A stretch of DNA of 64,000 nucleotides from Paenibacillus oceani (GTDB lineage Bacteria; Bacillota; Bacilli; Paenibacillales; NBRC-103111), in assembly GCF_014705615.1 (NCBI RefSeq), contig NZ_JACXJA010000026.1, positions 92,811 through 156,810 of the forward strand, read 5' to 3'. Of the stretch, positions 45,335 through 55,023 are shown one piece after another. Each line of letters begins with the position of its first letter. Position 1 is the first letter of the stretch. The position numbers and the translations under genes were made by a program. Below the pieces are notes generated by a model, which had not been told where the DNA came from, did no database searches, and saw only the letters and a program-made list of their open reading frames with translations.

Positions 45335-46276
45335 GTGAGCGATACCACGAACGACTATGATCAGCTCCGCCTACAAATTCCTGCGCTTCGCAACAGCGCC
45401 AAACTGGAGCGGATCAACAAGGGATATTCGAGCGACGCGAAGTATATCGTCTATGACCCGCAGGAACGTCCGCTGTGCCTGTTAAGAACGTACAGCATCG
45501 AGCAAGACGCCAACAAAAGGCTGGAATTCCGTGCGCTGGAGAGGATGGAGGAGCAGGGGGTGCGATGCTCCCGACCGATTGATATCGGCACTTTGCCGGA
45601 TCAGAGGCTCGGCTATATGATCGTTTCCTACATACACGGAGAGGAGGCGTCCGAGCAACTGCCGCTGTTGTCCGTAGAGGATCAGTATGCGATCGGCGTC
45701 GAAGCCGGGTTGGAGCTGCGGAAGATTCATCGGATTCAAGGTCCGGCGGACATGAAGCCGTGGCAGGAAAGGGCGGAGGCCAAGCACCGGCGATACCGTC
45801 AGGAGTATGCCAAGTGCGGAGTCCGGATTGAGCACGAGTCCGCGGTGTTCTCCTTTATCGACCGTCATTTGCCGCTCATGCGAGACAGGCCTAATCGGTT
45901 CCAGCACGACGATTTCCATACCGGTAATCTGGTCGTAGCGAGCGGCAAGCTTTCGGGAGTGATCGATTTCAACCGGTACGACTGGGGCGATCCTGTTCAT
46001 GAATTTCTGAAGGTCGGCTTCTTTAGCGCGGACGTGAGCCGGCCGTTTGCAGTCGGGCAGATCCACGGATATTATGATCACAGCGAACCGGACGAATCGT
46101 TCTGGCGGCTGTACTCGCTTTATGTGGCGATGACGATCGTGTCTTCGGTCGTCTGGATTCTGAAGGTGAAGCCGGAGGAGCTGGACTCTATGCTGGGTAA
46201 AATCTACAAAGTGATCGACGATCATGACCGGTTCGAGTTAACGGTGCCGAGGTGGTATAGGGCGGATTGGCAATAG
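45335..46276 (+). CDS. Aminoglycoside phosphotransferase (APH)-family kinase
   Basis: A 313-residue cytoplasmic kinase; GTG 45335 follows AGAGGGA. The N-lobe nucleotide region is KLERINKGYSSDAKYIV with the ATP lysine replaced by context around LCLLRTYSIEQDANKRLEFR. The catalytic loop FQHDDFHTGNLVV matches HxDxxxxN, and the Mg-binding GVIDFNRYDWGDPVHEF matches the D-x-D/G motif. APH-fold enzymes phosphorylate antibiotics, choline, sugars or homoserine; this one is most like the uncharacterised aminoglycoside phosphotransferase family proteins of Bacillales. Resistance should not be inferred without testing. Confidence 0.85.
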   Translation: MSDTTNDYDQLRLQIPALRNSAKLERINKGYSSDAKYIVYDPQERPLCLLRTYSIEQDANKRLEFRALERMEEQGVRCSRPIDIGTLPDQRLGYMIVSYIHGEEASEQLPLLSVEDQYAIGVEAGLELRKIHRIQGPADMKPWQERAEAKHRRYRQEYAKCGVRIEHESAVFSFIDRHLPLMRDRPNRFQHDDFHTGNLVVASGKLSGVIDFNRYDWGDPVHEFLKVGFFSADVSRPFAVGQIHGYYDHSEPDESFWRLYSLYVAMTIVSSVVWILKVKPEELDSMLGKIYKVIDDHDRFELTVPRWYRADWQ

Positions 46277-46431
46277 GCCTCGGCAAGCCGCAATGGCATT
46301 TTTGTTCGGAGCCTACCGTTCTGCGGAAACCGGGCAGCGGTATTCGTTGACGACCGCCTTTACGCCGTGGTCGAAGCTGCGCCCTACTATTTTTGATACG
46401 CGCAGCGACTATATCTAGGTCCTGCAATCCC

Positions 46432-48252
46432 TCACTCCACCACCGGCATCGTCAGCCGCACCGTCGTCCCGATCCCCGGCTCGCTGCTGATGGCGAGACC
46501 GTACTCGTCGCCGAACGTCAGCTTGATGCGCTGGTTCACATTTTTGATGCCGATATGGTCGCCGGGCTCGCTGTAGTCTTCTCTCATCGCCGCATTGATC
46601 CGCCCGGTCTGCTCGGGGCCGATACCGACGCCGTCGTCGGTTACGTCCAGCACGATCTGCTCCCCCTGCCGGCGTCCCGTAATTCGTACGACGCCTTGGC
46701 CGCGCTTCGGCTTGATGCCGTGGTAGATCGCATTTTCGACGATTGGCTGCAGCGTAATTTTCGGTATCCGGCACGAGCGGATCGACTCCTCAATCTTCCA
46801 TTCGATGGCGAAGCTGTTTTTGTAACGGACCGCCAAAAGGTCGAGATAATGCTGGACATGCTCCAGCTCCTCCCGAATCGGGATGAGATTCGTCGGCGTC
46901 TCCAGGGACAACCGCAGGAGCATCGCGAGCGAGGCGATCATCTCCGATACTTTGTTCTCGCCGCCGGTAAGCCGGATTGCGTTCCAGTTGATCGTCTCCA
47001 GCGTGTTGTACAGAAAATGCGGATTGATCTGGGATTGCAGGGCGACGTTTTGCGCCTGCTTCAGCAGTGTCAGCCTTTTGCGCAGCTCCTGCTCCAGCTC
47101 GATCCGCTCTCCGTGCGAGCGGACAATCGTCGCCGCGATCTGGCGGATCTCGTTCAGACGGGGCTCCCGGCGTTCCAGCTCCACCGCCGACCATTTATCC
47201 GGATCTTCCACGATCGATAACACTTTGCGGATCGGCTGGAACACCTTCGCCGCGATGATCAAGGCGAGGAGCAGCCCGACGGCCAGTCCGGCCGCGAAGA
47301 TGACGAACACGTACCGGCGCAAGTACGCGTTTTTCTCCTGAACGACTTGAAGCGGCAATACCGAGATGAACGTCCAGTCGTTATACTGGGAGCGCAGCGA
47401 AGTAATCGAGCGCGTCGTCCCTTCCGAAGACAAGGAGTCCGGCTTGCTTCCGCTATTCTGCATCTGCTGCCGGAGCGGCGCGATATCCGACAGCTGACGG
47501 TTGATCAGGGACAAGTCGCGGTTGTACAGCACGGTTCCGTCGCGGTCGGCGATATAGATGTCCTCCAGGTACGGGTCGCTGACGTTGTTTATAAACTGGC
47601 CCAGCCGGGCGGCGTCGACATTTACGACGATGGCGCCTTGCTTGTTTTTCTTATCGAGGGGGGCGGTATAGAAGAATGACAGGAAATGCCGCTCGCGCTG
47701 TTCCCCGACATACTGCGTGGCTTCTCTTGCCGATACCCAGTAGCTCTCCGACGATTTGCGGCGTTCGTACCCCGGTATCCAGCCGCTGTCCAGAAACCAC
47801 TGCGAATCCCACAGCCCGAGATTGGTCGACAGCACATACCCGCTCGTATCCATGTACAAGTAAACGGAATTAATAAATTGGCCGCTAAGTTTCGTAACCG
47901 GTGTCAGCCGCTGGCGGAGCAGGTGGATATGATTGAATAAATCGACATCCGCCCGGTCCGGGCGGAGCTCGGCGAACAGCCGTCCGGCCGCCGGGTCCGC
48001 AGCCGCCTGCAGGGCGAACTCGTCCACCTCGCGGATCGTCATATCGATCATGTCGCGCAGCCGGGATAAGGCGATGTGATGGACGGCGCCGATCTCCTCC
48101 TGTATGACTTTGCCGTAGACGACATATACGGCGGCGCTCATGCCGGCCACGGGCAGGATCATCAGACAGACGATGATGAGGAAATTGCGCAAAAAGATGC
48201 TGTGGATCTTAAAGTGCTTAATATAAAACCAGATGTTGGACCGCTCTTTCAT
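46432..48252 (-). CDS. YesM-type sensor histidine kinase
   Basis: A 606-residue membrane kinase; ATG 48252 follows AGGAGA. Helix 1 is IFLRNFLIIVCLMILPVAGM (about 18-45), followed by a ~245-residue extracellular dCache-like sensor and helix 2 YVFVIFAAGLAVGLLLALII. HAMP follows (KVFQPIRKVLSIVED). The His_kinase domain has the acceptor His in QSQINPHFLYNTLETINWNA. HATPase_c has LQPIVENAIYHGIKPKRGQG, DDGVGIG and GIKNVNQRIKL. These kinases usually control nearby SBP or glycosidase genes in response to extracellular sugars; the SBP at 49894 lies just beyond its regulator. Confidence 0.93.
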   Translation of the reverse strand: MKERSNIWFYIKHFKIHSIFLRNFLIIVCLMILPVAGMSAAVYVVYGKVIQEEIGAVHHIALSRLRDMIDMTIREVDEFALQAAADPAAGRLFAELRPDRADVDLFNHIHLLRQRLTPVTKLSGQFINSVYLYMDTSGYVLSTNLGLWDSQWFLDSGWIPGYERRKSSESYWVSAREATQYVGEQRERHFLSFFYTAPLDKKNKQGAIVVNVDAARLGQFINNVSDPYLEDIYIADRDGTVLYNRDLSLINRQLSDIAPLRQQMQNSGSKPDSLSSEGTTRSITSLRSQYNDWTFISVLPLQVVQEKNAYLRRYVFVIFAAGLAVGLLLALIIAAKVFQPIRKVLSIVEDPDKWSAVELERREPRLNEIRQIAATIVRSHGERIELEQELRKRLTLLKQAQNVALQSQINPHFLYNTLETINWNAIRLTGGENKVSEMIASLAMLLRLSLETPTNLIPIREELEHVQHYLDLLAVRYKNSFAIEWKIEESIRSCRIPKITLQPIVENAIYHGIKPKRGQGVVRITGRRQGEQIVLDVTDDGVGIGPEQTGRINAAMREDYSEPGDHIGIKNVNQRIKLTFGDEYGLAISSEPGIGTTVRLTMPVVE

Positions 48253-48263
48253 CGGCGGGTCTC

Positions 48264-49565
48264 CTATGGCAGTGTATTGCGATACTCGGTCGGCGTGCAG
48301 CCGGCATATTGCTTGAACAGCTTGAAGAAATATTTGGCGCTCCGGTAGCCGACGATCGAACCGATCTCGTATACTTTATATTGAGGCTGACGCAAATACT
48401 CCATCGCCCGGAGCATCCGGATCTCGGTTACATAGTCGGTGAAATTGCGTCCCGTCTGTTTTTTGAACAGCCGGCTGAAGTAGACGGGGCTTAAATACAC
48501 GTGCTCCGCCACATCCTCCAGCGAGAGATCCTCATTATACTTTTCTTGAATATAGGACTTGGCTTTCTGGATCACGAGCGGATCGAAGCGGGACGCGTCC
48601 GGGTCTTGGGGAGAGGAGGCCGCGCCGCTGCGGGTCGCGACCGGCTCCGGTTGTGCGCCGGTACGGGCTTCGGGCCGCGCAAGGTCGAGCAGGCACGCAT
48701 ATGACTGAACCTGCTCCAGCTCGGAGGTGGTCCCCAGAACGGCGTGAAGTCTGCTTTTTACCGTGTCGAAATGAAGGGCGACCTTCTCCTCGATCTCCTC
48801 GATAGAAGCGGCATCCGGCATTCCGCTTCCCAGGCCGAGGGCCGCCATCCGGATCACCCCGGCCTCGGCGTGCAGCGGGATATGCAGGAGATGGTCCTGC
48901 TCGTGCTTGTAGGCATGCCGGACGAAACGGAGAATCCGGTTCGCATCGGGGTCTGCGGCACCCGGGTCCGGTAGCGGGCCATCCTGATGAATTCGGATCG
49001 CATACAGGCAGCAGGGGCTGCGTTCCGGATCGGCGGGCAGACTGATCAGTTGAAGCCGCCGTTCGATCTCCTCCCGGCCGGTCAGCGCGCCCGAGGCCAG
49101 CTCGGCAAAAAACTGCCGGCGCAGCATGAACAGCATCTCCTCGTTCCGGCTCAGGAGGCCGAGCGATTGTTCTTTCTCCGCTTTTTCCTTGTCCAGATTC
49201 GCCTTCACGTCGCGGAACACCTGATGAATTTCCTGCAGCTTGGTCGGCTTCAGCAAGTAATGGGTCACCTGGTAGCTCAGCGCCTGCTGGGCGAACTCAA
49301 ACTCCTTGTAGCCGCTGATCAGGACCAGTTTGATATCGAGCTGCCGGTCGTGCACATATTTGGCCAGCTCCAGTCCGGAGACGAACGTCATCTTAATATC
49401 GGTCAGAATCACGTCCACGGGATGGCTCTCGATGTACGAGATCGCATCCCGGCCGTCCTCGAGCCGGGCCACGACGGTATACCCGAGTCCGGCCCAATCG
49501 ACCAGATCGGTCAAGCCTTCCCGGATGTCCTCTTCATCATCGACGATTACGATTCGATACGGCAT
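48264..49565 (-). CDS. YesN-type response regulator (receiver + AraC DNA-binding domain)
   Basis: A 433-residue regulator; ATG 49565 follows GGAGGG. The receiver has acidic IVIVDDEEDIREG, phospho-acceptor Asp56 (VILTDIKMTFVSG), switch residues in KLVLISGYKEFEFA and Lys in VTHYLLKPTK. A ~200-residue linker leads to the AraC double HTH (YIQEKYNEDLSLEDVAEHVY, SPVYFSRLFKKQTGRNF; IGSIVGYRSAKYFFKLFKQY). Its stop is 11 nt from the kinase start, so the pair is an operon. It is divergent from the SBP module at 49894, its likely target. Confidence 0.94.
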   Translation of the reverse strand: MPYRIVIVDDEEDIREGLTDLVDWAGLGYTVVARLEDGRDAISYIESHPVDVILTDIKMTFVSGLELAKYVHDRQLDIKLVLISGYKEFEFAQQALSYQVTHYLLKPTKLQEIHQVFRDVKANLDKEKAEKEQSLGLLSRNEEMLFMLRRQFFAELASGALTGREEIERRLQLISLPADPERSPCCLYAIRIHQDGPLPDPGAADPDANRILRFVRHAYKHEQDHLLHIPLHAEAGVIRMAALGLGSGMPDAASIEEIEEKVALHFDTVKSRLHAVLGTTSELEQVQSYACLLDLARPEARTGAQPEPVATRSGAASSPQDPDASRFDPLVIQKAKSYIQEKYNEDLSLEDVAEHVYLSPVYFSRLFKKQTGRNFTDYVTEIRMLRAMEYLRQPQYKVYEIGSIVGYRSAKYFFKLFKQYAGCTPTEYRNTLP

Positions 49566-49893
49566 GGCGGCCCTCCGGTCTTAGGATGATTACATGTCGT
49601 ACGATCATTATGTTGATAAAATGAATGCGCTGTCAACGGAATTTCCTTTTTTGGAAGCTCCGGTTAAAAATGTAGGATCAAAAGTAGAAAAAATGGACTT
49701 GTCATTCCGGGTGAGGGGGCCTTTACCTATCGTTGCAATCCGGAGTTTTTGCCGCATACCGGTTGAAGCCGCTTGGGAGCGTCCGGGCTGCGTACTAACG
49801 TCCGTTCGTCCAGAGCGGCGGCTTGGAAGACGCTGTAATTTTGCACCATAACCAGAGATCGTGCCGTTTCCGCACGCCAGGGAGGTTGCTACA
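49566..49893. other. Divergent regulatory region between YesN and SBP genes
   Basis: About 330 nt without a supported gene. It must hold both promoters and probably the YesN operator. An AAGCCGC (49768) / GCGGCTT (49819) pair is present. Confidence 0.4.
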
Positions 49894-51570
49894 ATGAAGA
49901 TGAAAGCGCTGTTATCGCGACAGCATGAAACGATCTGGAGGATATGGGGGATGAGCAGGGCGCTTCTCATGCGAGGTTCGCTGCTTCTCGCGGCGATATC
50001 TCTCGCGGGCGGCTGCACGGCGGCAGCTCCGGCGGAATCGGCGGAACCGGAAGCGCCGGAGCGCGCCGGCGGAACCGAGTTGCCGATCGTGGCGGACGGT
50101 TCGGTTACGCTGCACTATGCGGGATGGGACAATTGGTATGCGCCCGCCAGCTTGTCGCAGCAGTTGCCGGTCTGGCAGGAGGTGGAGAGACGGACAGGCG
50201 TGAAGATCCGATGGGAGGTTTCGCATTTCAGCCAGTACAGCGCGGCTATGCAGACGAAGCTCGTGACGGGGAAAGACGTGCCGGACATTTTCGCACTCCC
50301 GGTCGATCTGCGCAAAGCGATCGAGGAGGAGTTGATCGAGCCGCTGGACGACCTGATCGACCGGTACGCCCCGAACATCAAGCAGTTTCTGGCAGATAAC
50401 CCGATGGAGGCGCAGAAGATGCGGGCGTATGACGGGAAGCTGTACGCTTTGTCTTCGGTCACGACGGGAGGCGAATATTGGGACCCGTTCGGCTTCCTGA
50501 TCCGCCAAGACTGGCTGGATAAGCTCGGTCTGGAGGAGCCGAGAACGCTTGACGAATGGTATGCCGTATTGAAGGCGTTCAAGGAGCGGGACCCGAACGG
50601 CAACGGCAAGCCGGATGAAATCCCGTTTATGCCGCACTACGGGTACCGGGGGCTGGCGATGTTCGGCAATGCGCTGGGGCTGCATCTGTTCTACAGTGTG
50701 GGCTATTACCCGGACGAGTCCGGACGGGTCCGCGCCGAATGGCTTACCCCGGAGGCGGAGAAGCTGGTGGTCTGGCTGAACAAACTGTATGGAGAGGGGC
50801 TGATCGACCCCGGATTTCTGCATCGGACGGAGGAAAGCATCATCGCCGGCGTATCGCGGGATCAGGTCGGAGCGAGCATGCACTTTCTGAGCCGGCTCGG
50901 CCAGCTCGACAGCTTATCGCGCAAAGCGGCGTCCCCGGATGCGGGATGGCTGCTGGCCCTTCCGCCTCTGGAGCCGGGCTACAAGCCTTTGTACGAGAAG
51001 TACGGGCCGGTCAGCGGCAGCTTCGTCATCTCCAGGAAGTCTCCCCACAAAGAGATTGCGATCCGCTGGCTCGACTATATTTATGCGAGCGAGGAAGGCA
51101 ACCGGCTGATGACGTTCGGAATCGAAGGCGTCACCTACAACATGGTAAACGGACAGCCGGAATATACGAAGTATGTGCTGAACAACCCGGGCGGATTGGA
51201 TTCCGCCAACGTGCTCCGCTCGATCGGCGCTTATCCGCCGACACCGTGGGTCCGAGCGGCCAAGGGGCCGCTGTCCAGGTCGCCGGCGGCGTTGCTCGGC
51301 AACAATTCGAAGGCGTTCGGGATGGCGCAGCGGGTGCGGAGCATGATGGTCGACAACCAGCCGTTCGCAGAGCCGACGCCGCAGGAGCTTACCGTCGCAT
51401 CCGGGTTGATGCCCGGCATACTAGGTTACATGGACAAGACGATTACCGGCTTTATTACCGGCGATGTGCCGATCGATTGGGAGACGTTCACCCGCACGCT
51501 GAAGGAGCTCGGGATCGAACGAATCGTGGAGATCAAGCAGCAGCAGTATGAACGGTTGGTCGGGAAGTGA
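49894..51570 (+). CDS. LplA-like extracellular solute-binding lipoprotein
   Basis: A 558-residue SBP. ATG 49894 is preceded by GGAGG; an in-frame ATG 33 nt earlier lacks one. A 31-residue basic leader precedes the hydrophobic signal (ALLMRGSLLLAAISLAG) and the lipobox AGGC. The family 1 SBP body has VTLHYAGWDNWYAPASLSQQ, LVTGKDVPDIFALPVDLRKA and DEIPFMPHYGYRGLAMFG. Near the end is VPIDWETFTRTLKELGIERI, typical of LplA-type proteins. No permease genes adjoin it, so its importer must be encoded elsewhere. It is divergent from YesM/YesN, which probably control it. Confidence 0.92.
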   Translation: MKMKALLSRQHETIWRIWGMSRALLMRGSLLLAAISLAGGCTAAAPAESAEPEAPERAGGTELPIVADGSVTLHYAGWDNWYAPASLSQQLPVWQEVERRTGVKIRWEVSHFSQYSAAMQTKLVTGKDVPDIFALPVDLRKAIEEELIEPLDDLIDRYAPNIKQFLADNPMEAQKMRAYDGKLYALSSVTTGGEYWDPFGFLIRQDWLDKLGLEEPRTLDEWYAVLKAFKERDPNGNGKPDEIPFMPHYGYRGLAMFGNALGLHLFYSVGYYPDESGRVRAEWLTPEAEKLVVWLNKLYGEGLIDPGFLHRTEESIIAGVSRDQVGASMHFLSRLGQLDSLSRKAASPDAGWLLALPPLEPGYKPLYEKYGPVSGSFVISRKSPHKEIAIRWLDYIYASEEGNRLMTFGIEGVTYNMVNGQPEYTKYVLNNPGGLDSANVLRSIGAYPPTPWVRAAKGPLSRSPAALLGNNSKAFGMAQRVRSMMVDNQPFAEPTPQELTVASGLMPGILGYMDKTITGFITGDVPIDWETFTRTLKELGIERIVEIKQQQYERLVGK

Positions 51571-51631
51571 CAGCGGGTCCGGAACGCTAGGCGGTCCGGT
51601 TCTTATACCGGAGAAACGGAGGGATTCCAGA

Positions 51632-53485
51632 ATGGAGCGAAAAGACGCAACGGCTCCCGAATCGGCCGAGTGGAAAGTCCCCGGTTTGCGGCATTCCGCC
51701 AGCAGAAGAGCGATGCTGGGCGCGATCGGTGCAGGAGGGCTGGCGGCTTTGGGAACGATGTATGGCGGCCGTGTCTACGAAGCTTACGCGGCGGAGAATA
51801 ACGGCGGCTGCGCGGAGCCTTGTCCCGCCCCGATTGCGTCCATAGCCGCTTTGCGCTTATACGGGGGAGTTCAGGACGGACAGATCGTCGAAGTGATCAG
51901 CTACTATGACGATTGGGCAGCCGGGGTTCGGGGACCGCAGGGCGGGGGGGTGTTCGTCCGGGTGACCGACGGTTCTCTGGCTGACAACGGAGGGACCATA
52001 ATCGCCGTGACCGGAGGCGGTAATACACGCTGGCTCCGCAAAGACGTCACGGTGCTGGACCCGGTCGATTTCGGGGCCAGAGCGGACGGCGCGACGAACG
52101 ACCGGGCTTTTATCGCATTGGCGATTGCCGTGCTGGGGGACGCTTTCCGGGTGTTGGACTTTCATGGGAGAACGTATTATATCGGCGAGATCGCCGTTAA
52201 TGAGCAGCCCGTGTTTACAATCGCCGGGAAGGACGGAATCCGGATTCAAGGAATGCCGACGATGCTCGTTACGAATCGGCTAACCGGGAACCTCCACTAC
52301 TCGCCCGTATTCGAATTTGTCGATTGCAACGATCTGTACGCGGAATGCCATGCCGTCGGCGACGTATTTAACCCCCAGTCCCCTTACTCGAACGGTCCGG
52401 TAGCCGTGCAGTTGAAAAGCTCGTCCAAATCCGTTTGCGGAGCGCGGATCGAAGCCAAAGTTACCCGCGGTCTCGCCGCCCTGCAAACCGTTCGAATGAC
52501 GAATCGGAACGCCAGGAGGCAGCCGGCCGACCCGACTTGGACGATGATCGATTACAACGTCGAGTCCGTCGATGCGGAGTATGGAGTAAGGTTTATAGCG
52601 TCGGGCGACGACGCTCACGGAGTTATTCGTACCGATCGGGTAGCCCGTTCTTACTTCATTGTCGGGGTATCGAATCATACGGCTATCGTAAATTCGATTC
52701 GTCAGCGTTATTTCATGGACGTCCTGATCAAAGCTTATTACGACGATGTGAGCAACGTGCACGTCATTATGAACCAGCGTTCGTCGGAAGGAGCGGAGTG
52801 GCCCGTCTGCATCGAGCATCAGAACGATACGGACGATACCGCCATCCGGAATATGACGATCGACCTTAACATTATGGATAGAAAAAACCCGCGAGCCTAC
52901 GCCAGCGAACTCGTCAGCATAGGCCGGTCGATCACGTTAGGGGGAACTGTGAGACAGTCGACCCAATGCGTGACGGACGCGATTACGATCCGGGGCGCGA
53001 TCCGGCAGCAGACGGGCGTCAATCTGCTCATATTGCCGACCCGATCCAATACGGGAGGCATCCTCTACCTGGAGCCTTACACGGCAATCCCCGATACGAA
53101 AGGATTCACGCTGTCCCGGGGAGGGAGCCGCATGGGCAAAATGCGGGGCAATCTGGAAGCGGCACCGGTGAAGCTGTCTATGGACCATTTGTATCCGGAT
53201 GGAATTACGCTTGTCGTCGACACGTTTATGAATGCAGACTTTACGGATATGACCGGCGCCGCCAGCTGGCGCGTCCGCGAACATGTGCTGCTGTCGCTCG
53301 TATCGGACGGGAGCGGCGTCGTATCTGACGTGTATCGCATCTTCAGCCGGCTGAGGGGCACGGCGGCTCCGACGATCACGTATTCGGTCGCGGGCGGCCA
53401 GCTGTTCGTTCAAGGCAGCGCCTATACGGGAAGCAACGCCGAAATGACGGTGAAAGCCGAAATCATCGGCGGGCGCACGATCTGA
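51632..53485 (+). CDS. Tat-exported right-handed beta-helix (pectate-lyase-like) protein
   Basis: A 617-residue protein; ATG 51632 follows GGAGGG. A 30-residue charged N-terminus leads to a twin-arginine signal, SASRRAMLGAIGAGGLAALG, with cleavage near AYA-AE. The mature start is Cys-rich (GGCAEPCPAP). A short module (DGQIVEVISYYDDWAAGVRG, GGTIIAVTGGGNTRWL) resembles the head of phage tailspikes and related wall proteins. DPVDFGARADGATNDRAFIA is the start of a pectate-lyase superfamily beta-helix. No catalytic triad is evident by eye. The protein should fold in the cytoplasm and act outside; lyase or glycan-binding activity is a guess. Confidence 0.8.
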   Translation: MERKDATAPESAEWKVPGLRHSASRRAMLGAIGAGGLAALGTMYGGRVYEAYAAENNGGCAEPCPAPIASIAALRLYGGVQDGQIVEVISYYDDWAAGVRGPQGGGVFVRVTDGSLADNGGTIIAVTGGGNTRWLRKDVTVLDPVDFGARADGATNDRAFIALAIAVLGDAFRVLDFHGRTYYIGEIAVNEQPVFTIAGKDGIRIQGMPTMLVTNRLTGNLHYSPVFEFVDCNDLYAECHAVGDVFNPQSPYSNGPVAVQLKSSSKSVCGARIEAKVTRGLAALQTVRMTNRNARRQPADPTWTMIDYNVESVDAEYGVRFIASGDDAHGVIRTDRVARSYFIVGVSNHTAIVNSIRQRYFMDVLIKAYYDDVSNVHVIMNQRSSEGAEWPVCIEHQNDTDDTAIRNMTIDLNIMDRKNPRAYASELVSIGRSITLGGTVRQSTQCVTDAITIRGAIRQQTGVNLLILPTRSNTGGILYLEPYTAIPDTKGFTLSRGGSRMGKMRGNLEAAPVKLSMDHLYPDGITLVVDTFMNADFTDMTGAASWRVREHVLLSLVSDGSGVVSDVYRIFSRLRGTAAPTITYSVAGGQLFVQGSAYTGSNAEMTVKAEIIGGRTI

Positions 53486-53519
53486 TCGAAGCGTTAGAGC
53501 AAGAGGACTGAAGGTGCCG

Positions 53520-53544
53520 CCCAGGCGGAGCGACGCCGCTTGGG
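53520..53544 (+). other. Intercistronic hairpin
   Basis: CCCAGGCGG pairs with CCGCTTGGG (one wobble). There is no T-run, so it may protect or process the mRNA between the Tat protein gene and the next SBP gene rather than terminate. Confidence 0.45.
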
Positions 53545-53591
53545 AGCAGGGATAAGGGAAACGGCATGACGGGTGTTTTTATCAAATTGAA

Positions 53592-53603
53592 GTAATCGAT
53601 TAC
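53592..53603. promoter_or_regulatory. 12-bp palindrome upstream of SBP gene
   Basis: GTAATCGATTAC is a perfect dyad 22 nt upstream of the start codon at 53626, a possible operator. Confidence 0.35.
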
Positions 53604-53625
53604 TAAGCCAACAGGGGGAATAAAA

Positions 53626-54987
53626 ATGATTAAACGATATGGAACGGCTTTGTCTGCAAGCGTGCTGCTGCTGTCAGTACTGTCCGCATGCGGCGGTTCA
53701 GGAACGGCGGAGAACGGGGCTAACGGAAGCAAGGACGGAACGGGTGAGGGGGCAGCGCCGGCTGCGCCCAAGCAGGAGGAATCCTGGGCCGACAAGCCGG
53801 CCGAGCTCGTCTTCCACAACCTCGCCGGCGGGGCGGAGGAGCAGTTCAATAACACCTACGGCAATCTCATCCGCAAGAAGTTCCCGAACTACACGATCAA
53901 GTTCATCCAGTCCAAGCCGGGAACGACGCTGCCGGAGCTGGTGGCGGTGAAGGAGCGCGTCGACATCGTCTACAATACGATCGAATATATTGCCGAGCCG
54001 CTGCTCGGGACCGGTCTGGAGTACGACATGACGGAGCTGATCAAGAAGCATAACGTCGACCTGAACCGGTTCGAGCCGACGATCATTGACGGCATCCGGG
54101 GAATGGCCGGCGGTAAAATCTATATGCTCCCGATTACGAACATGAGACAGGTGCTGTTTTACAACAAAGGGGTGTTCGACAAGCTGGGCGTCGCTTATCC
54201 GAAAAACGGCATGACGTGGGACGACGCGTTCGAGCTGTCCAAGAAGCTGACCCGTTCCGAGGGCGGGATCAACTATTTGGGGCTGTCGGCTTCGCCGGCG
54301 CATATTTTGCGAACGAACCAGCTGTCCAAACCGTATCTCGATCCGAAGACGATGAAGCCGACCTTTATGGACGAAGAGTGGAAGAAGCTGCTCCAGACGT
54401 ATTTCCTCTCCTACGGCCAGGTGGAATCGTTCGCGAGCCGGACGGCGGAATTGAAACGGCTGCCTTATTACACGGAGATGACGAACACGTACGAGCTGGC
54501 TATGTTCGTCTTCAACTCGCAATTTCCTTGGGACGGAGCGAGCGCGGTCAAAAACATCGATTGGGATCTTGTCTCCATGCCGACGTTCAAAGATAAGCCC
54601 AAGGTTGGTTCGCAGTCTTCGCCGTTCTCGTTCGCGATTACTTCGATCGCCAAGGACAAGGACGCCGCGATGGAGGTTATCAAATATTTGACCTCGGACG
54701 AGACGCAGACGGAGTTTTCCAAAAACGGCTTGATGCCTGTGCTCAAATCCGATGCGGTCAAAAAAGTGTACGGCACGGCGAGCCAGTACAAGGATAAAAA
54801 CTGGTCGGCCGTTTACTACGACGCTTTTGCCCCGCTGTCGTACAAGAGCATCTACGAGCTTGGCATCGAACGGCAGTACGCGCCGCTTATGGCGGATATC
54901 GCCACCGGCAAAGTCGATCTCAATACGGGACTACGCAATATTCAGGAGCTGGCGGAGAAGTATATTGCGGAGCAGCAGAAGAAGTAG
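53626..54987 (+). CDS. Family 1 extracellular solute-binding lipoprotein
   Basis: A 453-residue SBP after AGGGGGAA. Signal peptide TALSASVLLLSVLSAC with lipobox LSAC. A Gly/Asn/Ala-rich linker follows. The body has YGNLIRKKFPNYTIKFIQSK, RQVLFYNKGVFDKLGVAYPK and NGMTWDDAFELSKKLTRSEG. It is a paralog of the SBPs at 59709 and of the broken one at 1970 (shared GxxI(V/R)KKFP and FDKxGV motifs). No permease is nearby. It lies between the two Tat-protein genes, 37 nt before the second. Confidence 0.92.
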   Translation: MIKRYGTALSASVLLLSVLSACGGSGTAENGANGSKDGTGEGAAPAAPKQEESWADKPAELVFHNLAGGAEEQFNNTYGNLIRKKFPNYTIKFIQSKPGTTLPELVAVKERVDIVYNTIEYIAEPLLGTGLEYDMTELIKKHNVDLNRFEPTIIDGIRGMAGGKIYMLPITNMRQVLFYNKGVFDKLGVAYPKNGMTWDDAFELSKKLTRSEGGINYLGLSASPAHILRTNQLSKPYLDPKTMKPTFMDEEWKKLLQTYFLSYGQVESFASRTAELKRLPYYTEMTNTYELAMFVFNSQFPWDGASAVKNIDWDLVSMPTFKDKPKVGSQSSPFSFAITSIAKDKDAAMEVIKYLTSDETQTEFSKNGLMPVLKSDAVKKVYGTASQYKDKNWSAVYYDAFAPLSYKSIYELGIERQYAPLMADIATGKVDLNTGLRNIQELAEKYIAEQQKK

Positions 54988-55023
54988 GGAAGCGAACAAT
55001 CGAGCATGCGGGAGGAGATCCTT